Positions 15,400 to 24,007 of a stretch of 64,000 nt of DNA are shown here, one piece after another. Origin of the DNA: JASLDZ01 sp964242625. Lineage in GTDB: Bacteria; Pseudomonadota; Alphaproteobacteria; Caulobacterales; Caulobacteraceae. The translations under genes were made by a program, and so were the position numbers. How positions within the stretch are numbered: position 1 is the first letter of the stretch; each line of letters begins with the position of its first letter. The stretch spans positions 129,711 to 193,710 of the forward strand of contig CAXTAO010000003.1 of assembly GCA_964242625.1 (NCBI GenBank). The letters run 5' to 3'. Under the pieces are notes generated by a model. That model was not told the origin of the DNA. It ran no database searches and worked only from the letters and a program-made list of their open reading frames with translations.

Positions 15400-17622
15400 T
15401 CAGGCGGCGACGAGATCGAAGCGGTCGGCGTTCATCACCTTGTTCCACGCCGCCACGAAGTCGCGCACGAACTTCCCGCCCGCGTCGGCCGAGGCGTAGA
15501 CCTCACACACCGCACGCAGCTGCGAGTTGGAGCCGAACACGAGATCGGTGCGCGACGCCGTCCACTTCTCCTCACCCGTCTTGCGGCAGGTGCCGAGGAA
15601 GACCTCGTCGGCGTGCTTGTCCACTTCCTTCCACGCCGTGCCCATGTCCAACAGGTTGACGAAGAAGTCGTTGGTCAGCTGGCCGACGCGGTCGGTCAAG
15701 ACGCCGTGGTCCTTCGCCTTGGCGTGGTTGGCGCCCAACACGCGCAGGCCGCCGACCAGCACCGTCATTTCCGGCGTGCTCAGCTTGAGCAGCTGGGACT
15801 TATCGATCAGGAGCTCCTCGGTCGGCACGTTGAAGCGCACCTGCAGGTAGTTGCGGAAGCCGTCGCACTTGGGCTCCAGGACGTCGAAGCTCTCGGCGTC
15901 GGTCTGCTCGGCCGCGGCGTCCGTTCGGCCGGGGGTGAAGGCGACCTCCACCGGCGTGCCGGCGTCGGCCGCCGCCTTCTCGACGCCGACGGCGCCGGCC
16001 AGCACGATCAGGTCGGCCAGACTCACCTTCTTGCCACCGGCCGCCGCCCCGTCGAACTCGGCCTTGATCGCCTCAAGCGCGGAGAGCACGCGGGCGAGCT
16101 GCTCGGGCTCATTGGCGTCCCAGTCCTTCTGCGGCGCGAGCCGGATGCGCGCACCGTTGGCGCCGCCGCGGTGGTCGGAGCCGCGGTAGGTCGAGGCCGA
16201 GGCCCAGGCGGTCGAGACGAGCTCGGACACCGAAAGCCCCGCCGCGAGGATCTTCGCCTTGAGCGAGGCGACGTCGGCGGCGTCCACCAGCGGGTGGTCG
16301 ACCGGCGGCACCGGATCCTGCCAGATCAGGTCCTCGGCCGGCACGTCGGCGCCGAGGTAGCGCGCCTTGGGACCCATGTCGCGGTGGCACAGCTTGAACC
16401 AGGCGCGGGCGAAGGCGTCGCCGAAGTAGGCCGGGTCCTGGCGGAACCGCTCCATGACCTCGCGGTACTTCGGGTCGACCTTCATCGCCATGTCGGCGGT
16501 CGACATCATGGTCGGCACCATCTTGCCGGCCGTATGCGCCGCCGGGGCCAGCGTCTCCGGCGGCGAGCCGACCGGCTGCCACTGCTTGGCGCCGGAAGGG
16601 CTGCGGACCAGCTCGTACTCGTGGTCCAAGAGCATGTCGAAGTAGGTCATGTCCCACTGGATCGGCGTGGGCGTCCACGCGCCCTCGAGCCCGCTCGTGA
16701 TGGTGTGGTCGCCCATCCCGCTCTCGTGAGTGGAGATCCAGCCGAGGCCCTGGGTGGCGATGTCGGCGCCCTCGGGCTCGAGCCCCACGAGCGAGGCGTC
16801 GCCCGCGCCGTGCGCCTTGCCGAAGGTGTGGCCGCCGGCCACGAGCGCGGCGGTCTCCACGTCGTTCATGCCCATGCGCCCGAAGGTCTCGCGGATGTCG
16901 CGCGCCGAGCCCACCGCGTCCGGCTTGCCACCCGGCCCCTCGGGGTTGACGTAGATCAGGCCGTGCTGGATCGCGGCGAGCGGGTTCTCGAGCGCCATGC
17001 CCGCCTCCTCGTCGATCCGGGTCTGGCCCAGCCACTCCTCCTCAGTGCCCCAATAGATGTCGCGCGGGGGCTCGTAGACGTCGGCGCGGCCGCCGCCGAA
17101 GCCGAAGACCGGGCCGCCCATCGATTCGATGGCGACGTTGCCGGTCAGGATCATCAGGTCGGCCCAGCTGAGCTTGCGCCCGTACTTCTGCTTGATCGGC
17201 CACAGAAGGCGGCGCGCCTTGTCGAGGTTGCCGTTGTCCGGCCAGCTGTTCAGGGGCGCGAAACGCTGGGCGCCGGTGGAGGCTCCGCCTCGGCCGTCGC
17301 CCGTGCGATAGCTGCCCGCCGAGTGCCAAGCCATGCGGATGAAGAAGGGGCCGTAGTGGCCATAGTCCGCCGGCCACCAGGGCTGGCTGTCGGTCATCAG
17401 CGCGGTGAGATCGGCCTTCACCGCCGCCAGATCGAGCGTCTTGAACTCGGCGCGGTAGTCGAAATCCTCGCCGTGCGGGTCGGGGCTGACGCCGTTCTGC
17501 TGCAGGATCTCCAGCGAGATCTGGTCGGGCCACCAATCCTTGGCGGTGCGGCCGAGCAACTTGCGGAGTTCTGGGACCTTGACGGGGCAGCCGCTCGGGT
17601 CGCCCTGGGTGACGGCGTTCAT
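15400..17622 (-). CDS. katG: Bifunctional catalase-peroxidase KatG
   Basis: A 740-residue haem catalase-peroxidase that destroys hydrogen peroxide. The N-terminal domain holds the distal site RMAWHSAGSYR (Arg, Trp, His). The residues of the KatG-specific Trp-Tyr-Met adduct are visible as Trp in MAWHS, Tyr in GLIYVNPEGP and Met in FGRMGMND. The proximal haem His is in GGHTFGKAHGA. The C-terminal domain is the inactive duplicate typical of the family. The length is normal. Divergent from an OxyR-type regulator at 17762, the standard arrangement for peroxide-induced katG; an OxyR-like site lies between them. Confidence 0.96.
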   Translation of the reverse strand: MNAVTQGDPSGCPVKVPELRKLLGRTAKDWWPDQISLEILQQNGVSPDPHGEDFDYRAEFKTLDLAAVKADLTALMTDSQPWWPADYGHYGPFFIRMAWHSAGSYRTGDGRGGASTGAQRFAPLNSWPDNGNLDKARRLLWPIKQKYGRKLSWADLMILTGNVAIESMGGPVFGFGGGRADVYEPPRDIYWGTEEEWLGQTRIDEEAGMALENPLAAIQHGLIYVNPEGPGGKPDAVGSARDIRETFGRMGMNDVETAALVAGGHTFGKAHGAGDASLVGLEPEGADIATQGLGWISTHESGMGDHTITSGLEGAWTPTPIQWDMTYFDMLLDHEYELVRSPSGAKQWQPVGSPPETLAPAAHTAGKMVPTMMSTADMAMKVDPKYREVMERFRQDPAYFGDAFARAWFKLCHRDMGPKARYLGADVPAEDLIWQDPVPPVDHPLVDAADVASLKAKILAAGLSVSELVSTAWASASTYRGSDHRGGANGARIRLAPQKDWDANEPEQLARVLSALEAIKAEFDGAAAGGKKVSLADLIVLAGAVGVEKAAADAGTPVEVAFTPGRTDAAAEQTDAESFDVLEPKCDGFRNYLQVRFNVPTEELLIDKSQLLKLSTPEMTVLVGGLRVLGANHAKAKDHGVLTDRVGQLTNDFFVNLLDMGTAWKEVDKHADEVFLGTCRKTGEEKWTASRTDLVFGSNSQLRAVCEVYASADAGGKFVRDFVAAWNKVMNADRFDLVAA

Positions 17623-17725
17623 CGGCTGATCTCCTTCGAGGCGGACGCGCAGCGGGCGTCGGGTGTGGGTGCAGGACGGGCGACGGGGTCGCCGACTTCG
17701 CTGGACAGCTAGCTAGCCGTCCGGG

Positions 17726-17747
17726 ATAAATCGTTCAAACGGATTAT
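17726..17747. promoter_or_regulatory. Candidate OxyR operator between katG and oxyR
   Basis: ATAAATCG (17726-17733) and CGGATTAT (17740-17747) form an imperfect inverted repeat (6 of 8 positions) around TTCAAA. It is AT-rich in otherwise GC-rich DNA and sits 14 bases before the oxyR start and about 100 bases before katG, positions that suit autorepression and activation by a LysR-type protein. The match to the E. coli ATAG-N7-CTAT pattern is only partial. Confidence 0.45.
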
Positions 17748-17761
17748 GGCGATTTCTCTCA

Positions 17762-18682
17762 TTGACCGAGTCGATCAGGCCGCTGCCGTCCCTCCGACAG
17801 CTGAGCTACCTCCTCGCCCTGCACGAGCACGGCCATTTCGGCCGCGCGGCCGAGGCGTGTTCGGTCACCCAGTCGACGCTCTCGGCGGGGCTGGCCGAAC
17901 TCGAGCGGCTCCTGGAGGCGCAACTCGTCGAGCGCTCCAAGCGGAGCGTGCGCTTCACCGGCGTCGGGCTCGACGTGGTCGCCCGCGCCCGCGAGGTGAT
18001 CCGCGCGGCGGAGGACCTGCGCGAGGCGGCGCAGGGTGGGCGCGCGCCTCTGGAAGGCGTGCTGCGCATGGCGGCGATCCCCACCGTCGCACCCTTCCTC
18101 CTGCCCCGGATCGTGAAGGCTGTGTCGCGCGACTGGCCGCGGCTGCGGCTCTTCGTGCGCGAAATGCTGACCGGCCACGCGTGCGAGGCGCTCCAGCGCG
18201 GCGCGGTCGATTGCGTTCTGCTGGCGCTCCCGGCCGACTGCGGCGAGGTCGAGACTTGCGAGATCATGGACGACCGGCTGCTCATGGTGGACCGGATCAC
18301 GGCTGGGGGCGCCGACGCGGATGAGGAGGAGGTCCGGCCGGCCGCGGTCGATCCCTCGCGCCTCCTCCTGCTCGACGAGGGCCACTGCCTGCGCGAGCAG
18401 GCGCTGGCGGCCTGTCGCCTGCCCGCCGCCTCGCCCGAGTCGCGGCTCGTCGCCTCGACCCTGCACACGCTGGTGCGGATGGTGGACGCGGGCCTCGGCA
18501 TGACGCTCCTTCCCGAGATGGCCGTGAATGCGGGCCTGCTCACGGACGCCCATGTCCGCGCCCGCGCCCTGGACGGCCCCGGGGCGCGGCGTCGCATCGC
18601 GCTGGTCTGGCGCAAGCGCACCCCGCGTGCGTCCGACCTGCGGCTTCTGGGCGCCACGGTGCGGGAGACGATGTCGGTCTGA
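17762..18682 (+). CDS. oxyR: LysR-family hydrogen peroxide regulator (OxyR-like)
   Basis: A 306-residue LysR-type regulator: winged helix-turn-helix in residues ~10-70 (LRQLSYLLALHEHGHFGRAAEACSVTQ), then the periplasmic-binding-like sensor domain. The redox switch of OxyR is recognisable as two cysteines in DEGHCLREQALAACRLP. The start is uncertain: TTG at 17762 is used because it gives the normal N-terminus; no ATG or GTG lies close in frame. Divergent from katG, its expected target. Confidence 0.88.
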   Translation: MTESIRPLPSLRQLSYLLALHEHGHFGRAAEACSVTQSTLSAGLAELERLLEAQLVERSKRSVRFTGVGLDVVARAREVIRAAEDLREAAQGGRAPLEGVLRMAAIPTVAPFLLPRIVKAVSRDWPRLRLFVREMLTGHACEALQRGAVDCVLLALPADCGEVETCEIMDDRLLMVDRITAGGADADEEEVRPAAVDPSRLLLLDEGHCLREQALAACRLPAASPESRLVASTLHTLVRMVDAGLGMTLLPEMAVNAGLLTDAHVRARALDGPGARRRIALVWRKRTPRASDLRLLGATVRETMSV

Positions 18683-18757
18683 CGCCTCGACCGCAGTGAT
18701 CGTGCGCGACGTCGAAGCGGCCGGCTTGCTAGATGGCGCGTCGACGGGAGGCGCGGA

Positions 18758-20791
18758 ATGCCGAGAGCTTGTGCGAGTGTCGCGGTTGCAGCGCTCGTGG
18801 CGACGGGATCGTCGGCGGCGCCCTTGGCCGCGGAGACGCCGCCCTCGGCCTCCGCTCGGTCCGCGGCGTTGGCGCAACCCCGCCCCGCCCCGGCGGCCTC
18901 GGCGAGCTTCGATCCGCGGGAGGCGTTCGCGCCCTTCCGCATGCCGGAGCCGGCTTCGCCGGAGCGGTCCGCCTCGGGCGCGCCTGGCGCACGCTACTGG
19001 CAGAACCGGGCGGACTACGACATCGCCGCCCGGCTCGACGTCGCCTCAAAGCGGCTGACCGCTCGCGAGACGATCACCTACACGAACCGCAGCCCGGACA
19101 CGCTGGACGTGCTCTGGCTGCAGCTCGACCAGAACACCTACCGGCGCGACGCCCGGGCCGCGGGCGGCTCCGGCAAGCGCGCGCGCGACGAGTTCACCGA
19201 CGGCTACGCCATCACCGAGGTCAGGGTGGACGGCGCGCCCGCGGCCCACCTCGTCAGCGACACGCGCATGCAGGTGCGGCTCGCCCGACCGCTGGCTCCG
19301 GGCGGCTCGCTGAAGCTCGCCATCGCCTACAGCTTCGTGGTGCCCGGGCTGTTCGGCGGGCGCACGGCCTGGGTCGACACGCCCAACGGGCCGATCTTCG
19401 ACGTGGCGCAGTGGTACCCGCGCATGGCGGTGTACGACGACGTGCGGGGCTGGGACACGCTGCCCTATCTCGCCCAGGAGTTCTATCTCGAGTACGGCGA
19501 TTTCACCTACGCCGTGACCGTTCCGGCCGACATGCTGGTGATCGGCACGGGCGAGCTCGCCAACGCGCACGAAGTGCTGACCCCGGCCGAGCGCGACCGG
19601 CTGGCGCGCGCCCGCACGAGCGACGCGACCGTCCTCGTCCGGACGCCGGAGGAGGCCGCGGCCGCGGGCCGCGCCCCGCCGGCGACGGGAGAGCGCACCT
19701 GGCGCTACCGGATGGAGAACACGCGCGACGTGGCGTTCACCGCCAGCCGAGCCTTCGTATGGGACGCCGCGCGCATGAACCTGCCGGGCGGCCGCACCGC
19801 GCTGGCGGAGAGCGTTTACCCGGTGGAGAGCGTGGGCCCGGGCGCCTGGAGCCGCTCGACCGAGTACCTGAAGGACGCCGTGGAGCGCTTCTCCCAACGC
19901 TGGTTCGCCTATCCCTATCGCACCGCCGTCAACGTGGCGGGCGGCGCTACGGGGATGGAGTATCCGGGGATGGCGTTCGACGGGATCGAGGACAAGGGCC
20001 GCGAGCTCTTCTGGATCACCGCCCACGAGATCGGCCACACTTGGTTCCCGATGACCGTCGGGTTCGACGAGCGACGCGACGCCTGGATGGACGAGGGCTT
20101 CAACACCTTTATCGACACTTTCGAGAGCGACGACTTTCAGGGCGGCGTCTACGGCCCCAAGCGCGACGGGGAGTACGCGCCGGGAGGCGGGAACCCCGTG
20201 GACGAGATCGTCCCCCTGCTGACGGACGCCGACGCGCCACCCATACTGACGCGCGCCGACCTGATCGCCGAGCGATGGCGCCACCCCGTCACCTACTTCA
20301 AGTCGGCGCTCGGGCTCAGGCTCCTTCGCGAGGAGATCCTGGGGCCCGAGCGCTTCGACCCGGCCTTCCGGCGCTTCATCGCCGCCTGGGCGTTCAAGCA
20401 CCCGAAGCCCTCTGACTTCTTCCGCGCCATGGAGAGCGAGGGCGGCGAGGACCTCTCCTGGTGGTGGCGGGGCTGGTACGAGCGCAACTGGGCGCTCGAC
20501 CTCGCGGTCGTGGGCGTCGGCTACGTCGGCGGCGACCCTGCGCGCGATGCGTTGGTGACCGTCGAGACGCGCGACCGGCTCGTCATGCCTGCCGTGCTGG
20601 AGGTGCGCTACGCCAGCGGCGCGCGTCGCCGCGTCGCCGTGCCGGTGGAGGCTTGGCGGCAGGGCGCGCGCGTGGTGGTCGACGTGCCCGGCGGCGGCGC
20701 AGTGAGGGAGGCGGTCATCGACCCCGACCATCGCCTGCCCGACCGCGACCGTTCCGACGACGCGGCGCGACCGCAGGCCGCCGGAGGCTGA
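18758..20791 (+). CDS. M1 family metallopeptidase (exported aminopeptidase-like)
   Basis: A 677-residue zinc peptidase with a signal peptide (cleavage near SSAAPLAAE, residue ~25). An N-terminal beta domain leads to the catalytic domain with HEIGHTW (first His at residue ~423) and the downstream zinc-ligand Glu in DEGFNTFID, i.e. HExxH-x18-E. The GxMEN substrate loop appears as GGATGMEYPGM, a common variant of this branch. Periplasmic peptide turnover is the probable role. GGGAGG 6 bases before the ATG at 18758 supports the start. Confidence 0.88.
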   Translation: MPRACASVAVAALVATGSSAAPLAAETPPSASARSAALAQPRPAPAASASFDPREAFAPFRMPEPASPERSASGAPGARYWQNRADYDIAARLDVASKRLTARETITYTNRSPDTLDVLWLQLDQNTYRRDARAAGGSGKRARDEFTDGYAITEVRVDGAPAAHLVSDTRMQVRLARPLAPGGSLKLAIAYSFVVPGLFGGRTAWVDTPNGPIFDVAQWYPRMAVYDDVRGWDTLPYLAQEFYLEYGDFTYAVTVPADMLVIGTGELANAHEVLTPAERDRLARARTSDATVLVRTPEEAAAAGRAPPATGERTWRYRMENTRDVAFTASRAFVWDAARMNLPGGRTALAESVYPVESVGPGAWSRSTEYLKDAVERFSQRWFAYPYRTAVNVAGGATGMEYPGMAFDGIEDKGRELFWITAHEIGHTWFPMTVGFDERRDAWMDEGFNTFIDTFESDDFQGGVYGPKRDGEYAPGGGNPVDEIVPLLTDADAPPILTRADLIAERWRHPVTYFKSALGLRLLREEILGPERFDPAFRRFIAAWAFKHPKPSDFFRAMESEGGEDLSWWWRGWYERNWALDLAVVGVGYVGGDPARDALVTVETRDRLVMPAVLEVRYASGARRRVAVPVEAWRQGARVVVDVPGGGAVREAVIDPDHRLPDRDRSDDAARPQAAGG

Positions 20792-20811
20792 CGCGCGCCG
20801 CCGGCCTGCGG
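20771..20811. terminator. Hairpin after the M1 peptidase gene
   Basis: CCGCAGGCCG (20771-20780) pairs perfectly with CGGCCTGCGG (20802-20811). The left arm lies in the last codons of the peptidase gene and the right arm just before the convergent DUF3606 stop. The loop is 21 bases and no U-tract follows, so termination is only probable. Confidence 0.4.
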
Positions 20812-20815
20812 ACGA

Positions 20816-20998
20816 TCAGCGCTTCTTCCCGAGGTCGGCGGCGATGTCCTTCACCATGCGCCCGGCGCGACGGTGCGCGGCGGTGAGCTGCTCGCGCGTT
20901 ACGCCCCAGCGCTTCATCCAGTACTCGACGGCCTGCCGCTCGGAGAGATCGAGCCGGTCCTTGTCGATGAAGCCGCGCTTGTCCTTCAGTCCCGCCAC
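20816..20998 (-). CDS. DUF3606-domain small protein
   Basis: A 60-residue protein matching the DUF3606 pattern: a basic start (KDKRGFIDKDRLDLSE), then AVEYWMKRWGVTREQLTAAHRRAG and a C-terminal VKDIAADLGK. The fold is a short helix-turn-helix-like bundle of unknown function, common in alphaproteobacteria. The GTG at 20998 is the only suitable start. Confidence 0.7.
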   Translation of the reverse strand: MAGLKDKRGFIDKDRLDLSERQAVEYWMKRWGVTREQLTAAHRRAGRMVKDIAADLGKKR

Positions 20999-21112
20999 GT
21001 GTCGCTCCCGCGCGCGGACCGCGCTCGCGTCCGCGGGGCCGATTTAGCACGGCAGGCCGGGGGCGCGGCGGCGCGGTCGCGCGTTCAAGGCGCCACACGA
21101 GGAGCGATCGTT

Positions 21113-21229
21113 ATGAAAGAGTCCAAAGGCAAGCCGAAAGCCGCCCAGCCTCCGAAGGCCAACGCCTCGAACCCGAGCCTGAAGGGAGCCTCGCCCGCGC
21201 CGGCGTCGTCCGGCGGCAAGAAGAAGTAA
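21113..21229 (+). CDS. Very small lysine-rich hypothetical protein
   Basis: A 38-residue Lys/Pro/Ala/Ser-rich peptide (begins MKESKGKPKAAQPPKA, ends GGKKK) that is surely disordered. The ATG at 21113 has GAGGAG about 10 bases upstream. No family is recognised; it may be a non-functional frame, but the ribosome site and clean low-complexity composition favour translation. Confidence 0.4.
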   Translation: MKESKGKPKAAQPPKANASNPSLKGASPAPASSGGKKK

Positions 21230-21352
21230 GCCGCGCGGGGCGGGGCCTCGGCGAGCGCTCCGGCCCCGACGCGGCTGACGCGTCGGCGCGTGCGGTGGCG
21301 TTGGCGCTACGGGGGGGCTATCTGCCGTCCATCGCCGGCCGGGAGCTGCTGT

Positions 21353-23971
21353 TTGACTGAAAATTCGTCGCGATCGACGCCGACCGCCGACCTGATCGAG
21401 CAGCAGATCTACGGCGTGGACGACGGAGCCAGCCCGTTCGTGGCGGCGGTGCGCGCCACCCGCATGCCGATGATCATCACCGATCCCCGGCAGCCGGACA
21501 ATCCGGTGGTCTTCACCAACGACGCCTTCTGCCGGCTCTCCGGCTACGCGCGTGAGGAGATCCTCGGCCGCAACTGCCGCTTTCTCCAAGGGCCGGAAAC
21601 CGACCGGGAGACTGTCGCCAAGATCCACACGGCGGTGGAGCGGATCGAGCCGTTGCAGATCGATATCCGCAATCACCGCAAGTCAGGCGAGCCGTTCTGG
21701 AACCGCCTGCTCATGGCGCCGGTGTTCGACTCGTCGGGCCAGCTCGCCTACTTCTTCGCCAGCCAGGTGGACGTGACCCTCGAGCGTGAGCGCCTCACGG
21801 GGCTCGAAAGCGACAACGCCGCCCTGATGGCCGAGCTCACGGGCCGGCTGCGGGACACCCAGGAGCGCGAGCGTGAGCTCGACTTCGCCATGCGCGCCGG
21901 CCGGTTCGGGGCCTGGAGCCTCGATCTCGCGGCGGGAGAGCTCACCGCGTCCGACGCCTGCAAGACGATCTTCGGCCGCGACCCGGCCAGACCGTTCACC
22001 TACGCCGAGCGGCTGGAGGCGGTGCATCCTGACGATCGCGGGCGCATGGAGGCGGCGCTCCATCAGGCTGTGGAGACGGGCGAGGACTACGACGTCATCT
22101 ACCGCATCCGCCGCCCCGACGGACAGACGCGGTGGATCAACAGCCGCGGCCAGGCCTATGCGGGCGCTCAGGGTCACTCCACCCGTCTCGCCGGGGTGTC
22201 CTCCGACGTCACCCTCGAGCACCGTCAGGAGCGGATGCGCCAGGCGCTTGTCGAGCTGGGCGACATGTTCCGCGACCAGCGCAATCCCGACGAGATCGGT
22301 TTCGCCGCCGCCGAACTGATCGGGCGCACGCTGGGGGTCAGTCGCGCGGGATACGGGCTGATCGATCCTGTTGCCGAGACGATCACCATCGCGCGCGACT
22401 GGAACGCCCCGGGCATCCAGACCCTCGCGGGCGTCCTCCACTTCCGCGATTTCGGCAGCTACATCGACGACCTCAAGCGCGGCGAGACCGCCGTGGTGTC
22501 CGACGCCCGTCTCGATCCCCGCACACGAGACGGGGCGGCGGCGCTGGAGGCGATCTCGGCACGCGCCTTCGTCAACCTGCCCCTGACCGAGGCGGGCGGC
22601 CTCGTCGCGCTCCTGTACCTCAACCATGAAGGCGTCAGAGACTTTCCCGAAGAGGAGATGAGCTTCATCCGCGAGGTGGCCGAGCGCACGCGTTCGGCCA
22701 CCGAGCGCCGCCGCGCCGAGCAGGCGCTCGCCGACCTCGCCGCCTCGCTGGAGAGCCAGGTGCAGGCGCGCACCCGCGAACTGATGACCGCGGAGGAGGC
22801 GCTGCGGCAGTCGCAGAAGATGGAAGCGGTGGGCCAGCTCACCGGCGGCCTCGCCCACGACTTCAACAACCTCCTCACCGGCATCGCCGGCAGCCTCGAG
22901 CTGATCGAGGCGCGTATCGCGGAGGGTCGCTTCGGGGCGGTCGAGCGCTACCTCGCGGCCGCCCAGGGCGCCGCCAAGCGCGCCGCGGCCCTCACCCACA
23001 GGCTCCTCGCCTTCTCGCGCCGGCAGACGCTCGACCCACGCCCCACCGACGTGAATCGGCTGGTCGCCGAGATCGAGGAACTGGTGCGGCGCACCGTCGG
23101 CCCAGGCATCGAGATCGAGGTGGTGCAGGCGGGCGGGCTGTGGCCGACGCTGGTCGACCCCAACCAGCTCGAGAACGCGATCCTCAACCTCTGCATCAAC
23201 GCGCGCGACGCGATGCCGGACGGCGGCCGCATCACCATCGAGACCGCGAACAAGTGGCTCGACCACCGCGCGGGCGCCGAGCGCGACCTGCCGCCCGGAC
23301 AGTACGTGTCGCTGTGCGTCACCGACACGGGCACGGGCATGACGCCCGAGGTGATCGCGCGCGCCTTCGATCCCTTCTTTACCACCAAGCCGCTGGGGGA
23401 GGGCACGGGGCTGGGCCTTTCCATGATCTACGGCTTCGCGCGGCAGTCGGGCGGGCAGGTGCGGATCTACTCGGAGGTGGGGGAGGGCACGACGATGTGC
23501 GTCTACCTGCCCCGCGACCACAGCGGCGCCGACGCCCAGGAGGACGAGGTCCCCTCCACCGGCCAGCGTCCCGAACACGGCTCCGGCGAGGTGGTGCTCG
23601 TGATCGATGACGAGCCCACCATCCGCATGCTCATCACCGAGGTGCTCGAACAGCTGGGCTACGGCTCCATCGAGGCCCCCGACGGGCCCTCCGGCCTGCG
23701 CGTGCTCCAGGCCGGCGCGCGCGTGGACCTCGTGATCACCGACGTGGGCCTGCCCGGCGGGATGAACGGCCGCCAGGTCGCAGACGCCGCCCGCGTGCTG
23801 CGGCCGGGGCTGCGGGTGCTCTTCATCACGGGATATGCGGAGAACGCGGTGGTGGGCAACGGCCACCTCGAGCCCGGCATGGCCGTCCTGACCAAACCGT
23901 TCCAGATGAGCACGCTGGGCGAGCGCGTGCAGGCGCTCCTGCGCAGCCGAGCCACTACGTCCGCCAGCTAG
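21353..23971 (+). CDS. LOV blue-light hybrid histidine kinase
   Basis: An 872-residue sensor kinase. The N-terminal LOV domain (residues ~35-140) contains the flavin-adduct motif GRNCRFLQ with the reactive Cys at ~75, plus FTNDAFCRLSGY and NHRKSGEPFWNRLL. It is followed by a PAS domain (~170-290), a GAF-like domain (~300-440), a coiled-coil linker, HisKA with phospho-acceptor His ~502 in GGLAHDFNNLL, and HATPase with DTGTGM and GTGLGLSM. A C-terminal receiver has the phosphorylated Asp ~797 in VITDVGLPGG and Lys in VLTKPF. TTG at 21353 is chosen: GGGAG lies 7 bases upstream and the open frame before it is not protein-like. Partner and output are unknown; no separate response regulator is adjacent. 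Confidence 0.9.
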   Translation: MTENSSRSTPTADLIEQQIYGVDDGASPFVAAVRATRMPMIITDPRQPDNPVVFTNDAFCRLSGYAREEILGRNCRFLQGPETDRETVAKIHTAVERIEPLQIDIRNHRKSGEPFWNRLLMAPVFDSSGQLAYFFASQVDVTLERERLTGLESDNAALMAELTGRLRDTQERERELDFAMRAGRFGAWSLDLAAGELTASDACKTIFGRDPARPFTYAERLEAVHPDDRGRMEAALHQAVETGEDYDVIYRIRRPDGQTRWINSRGQAYAGAQGHSTRLAGVSSDVTLEHRQERMRQALVELGDMFRDQRNPDEIGFAAAELIGRTLGVSRAGYGLIDPVAETITIARDWNAPGIQTLAGVLHFRDFGSYIDDLKRGETAVVSDARLDPRTRDGAAALEAISARAFVNLPLTEAGGLVALLYLNHEGVRDFPEEEMSFIREVAERTRSATERRRAEQALADLAASLESQVQARTRELMTAEEALRQSQKMEAVGQLTGGLAHDFNNLLTGIAGSLELIEARIAEGRFGAVERYLAAAQGAAKRAAALTHRLLAFSRRQTLDPRPTDVNRLVAEIEELVRRTVGPGIEIEVVQAGGLWPTLVDPNQLENAILNLCINARDAMPDGGRITIETANKWLDHRAGAERDLPPGQYVSLCVTDTGTGMTPEVIARAFDPFFTTKPLGEGTGLGLSMIYGFARQSGGQVRIYSEVGEGTTMCVYLPRDHSGADAQEDEVPSTGQRPEHGSGEVVLVIDDEPTIRMLITEVLEQLGYGSIEAPDGPSGLRVLQAGARVDLVITDVGLPGGMNGRQVADAARVLRPGLRVLFITGYAENAVVGNGHLEPGMAVLTKPFQMSTLGERVQALLRSRATTSAS

Positions 23972-23973
23972 GA

Positions 23974-24000
23974 GGGCGAGCGCACGACCCGCGCTCGCCC
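23974..24000. terminator. Hairpin between convergent kinase and TonB receptor genes
   Basis: GGGCGAGCG (23974-23982) pairs perfectly with CGCTCGCCC (23992-24000) around a 9-base loop. It begins 3 bases after the kinase stop and ends 7 bases before the receptor stop, so it can serve both directions. No U-tract is seen. Confidence 0.5.
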
Positions 24001-24007
24001 GGCGTCC

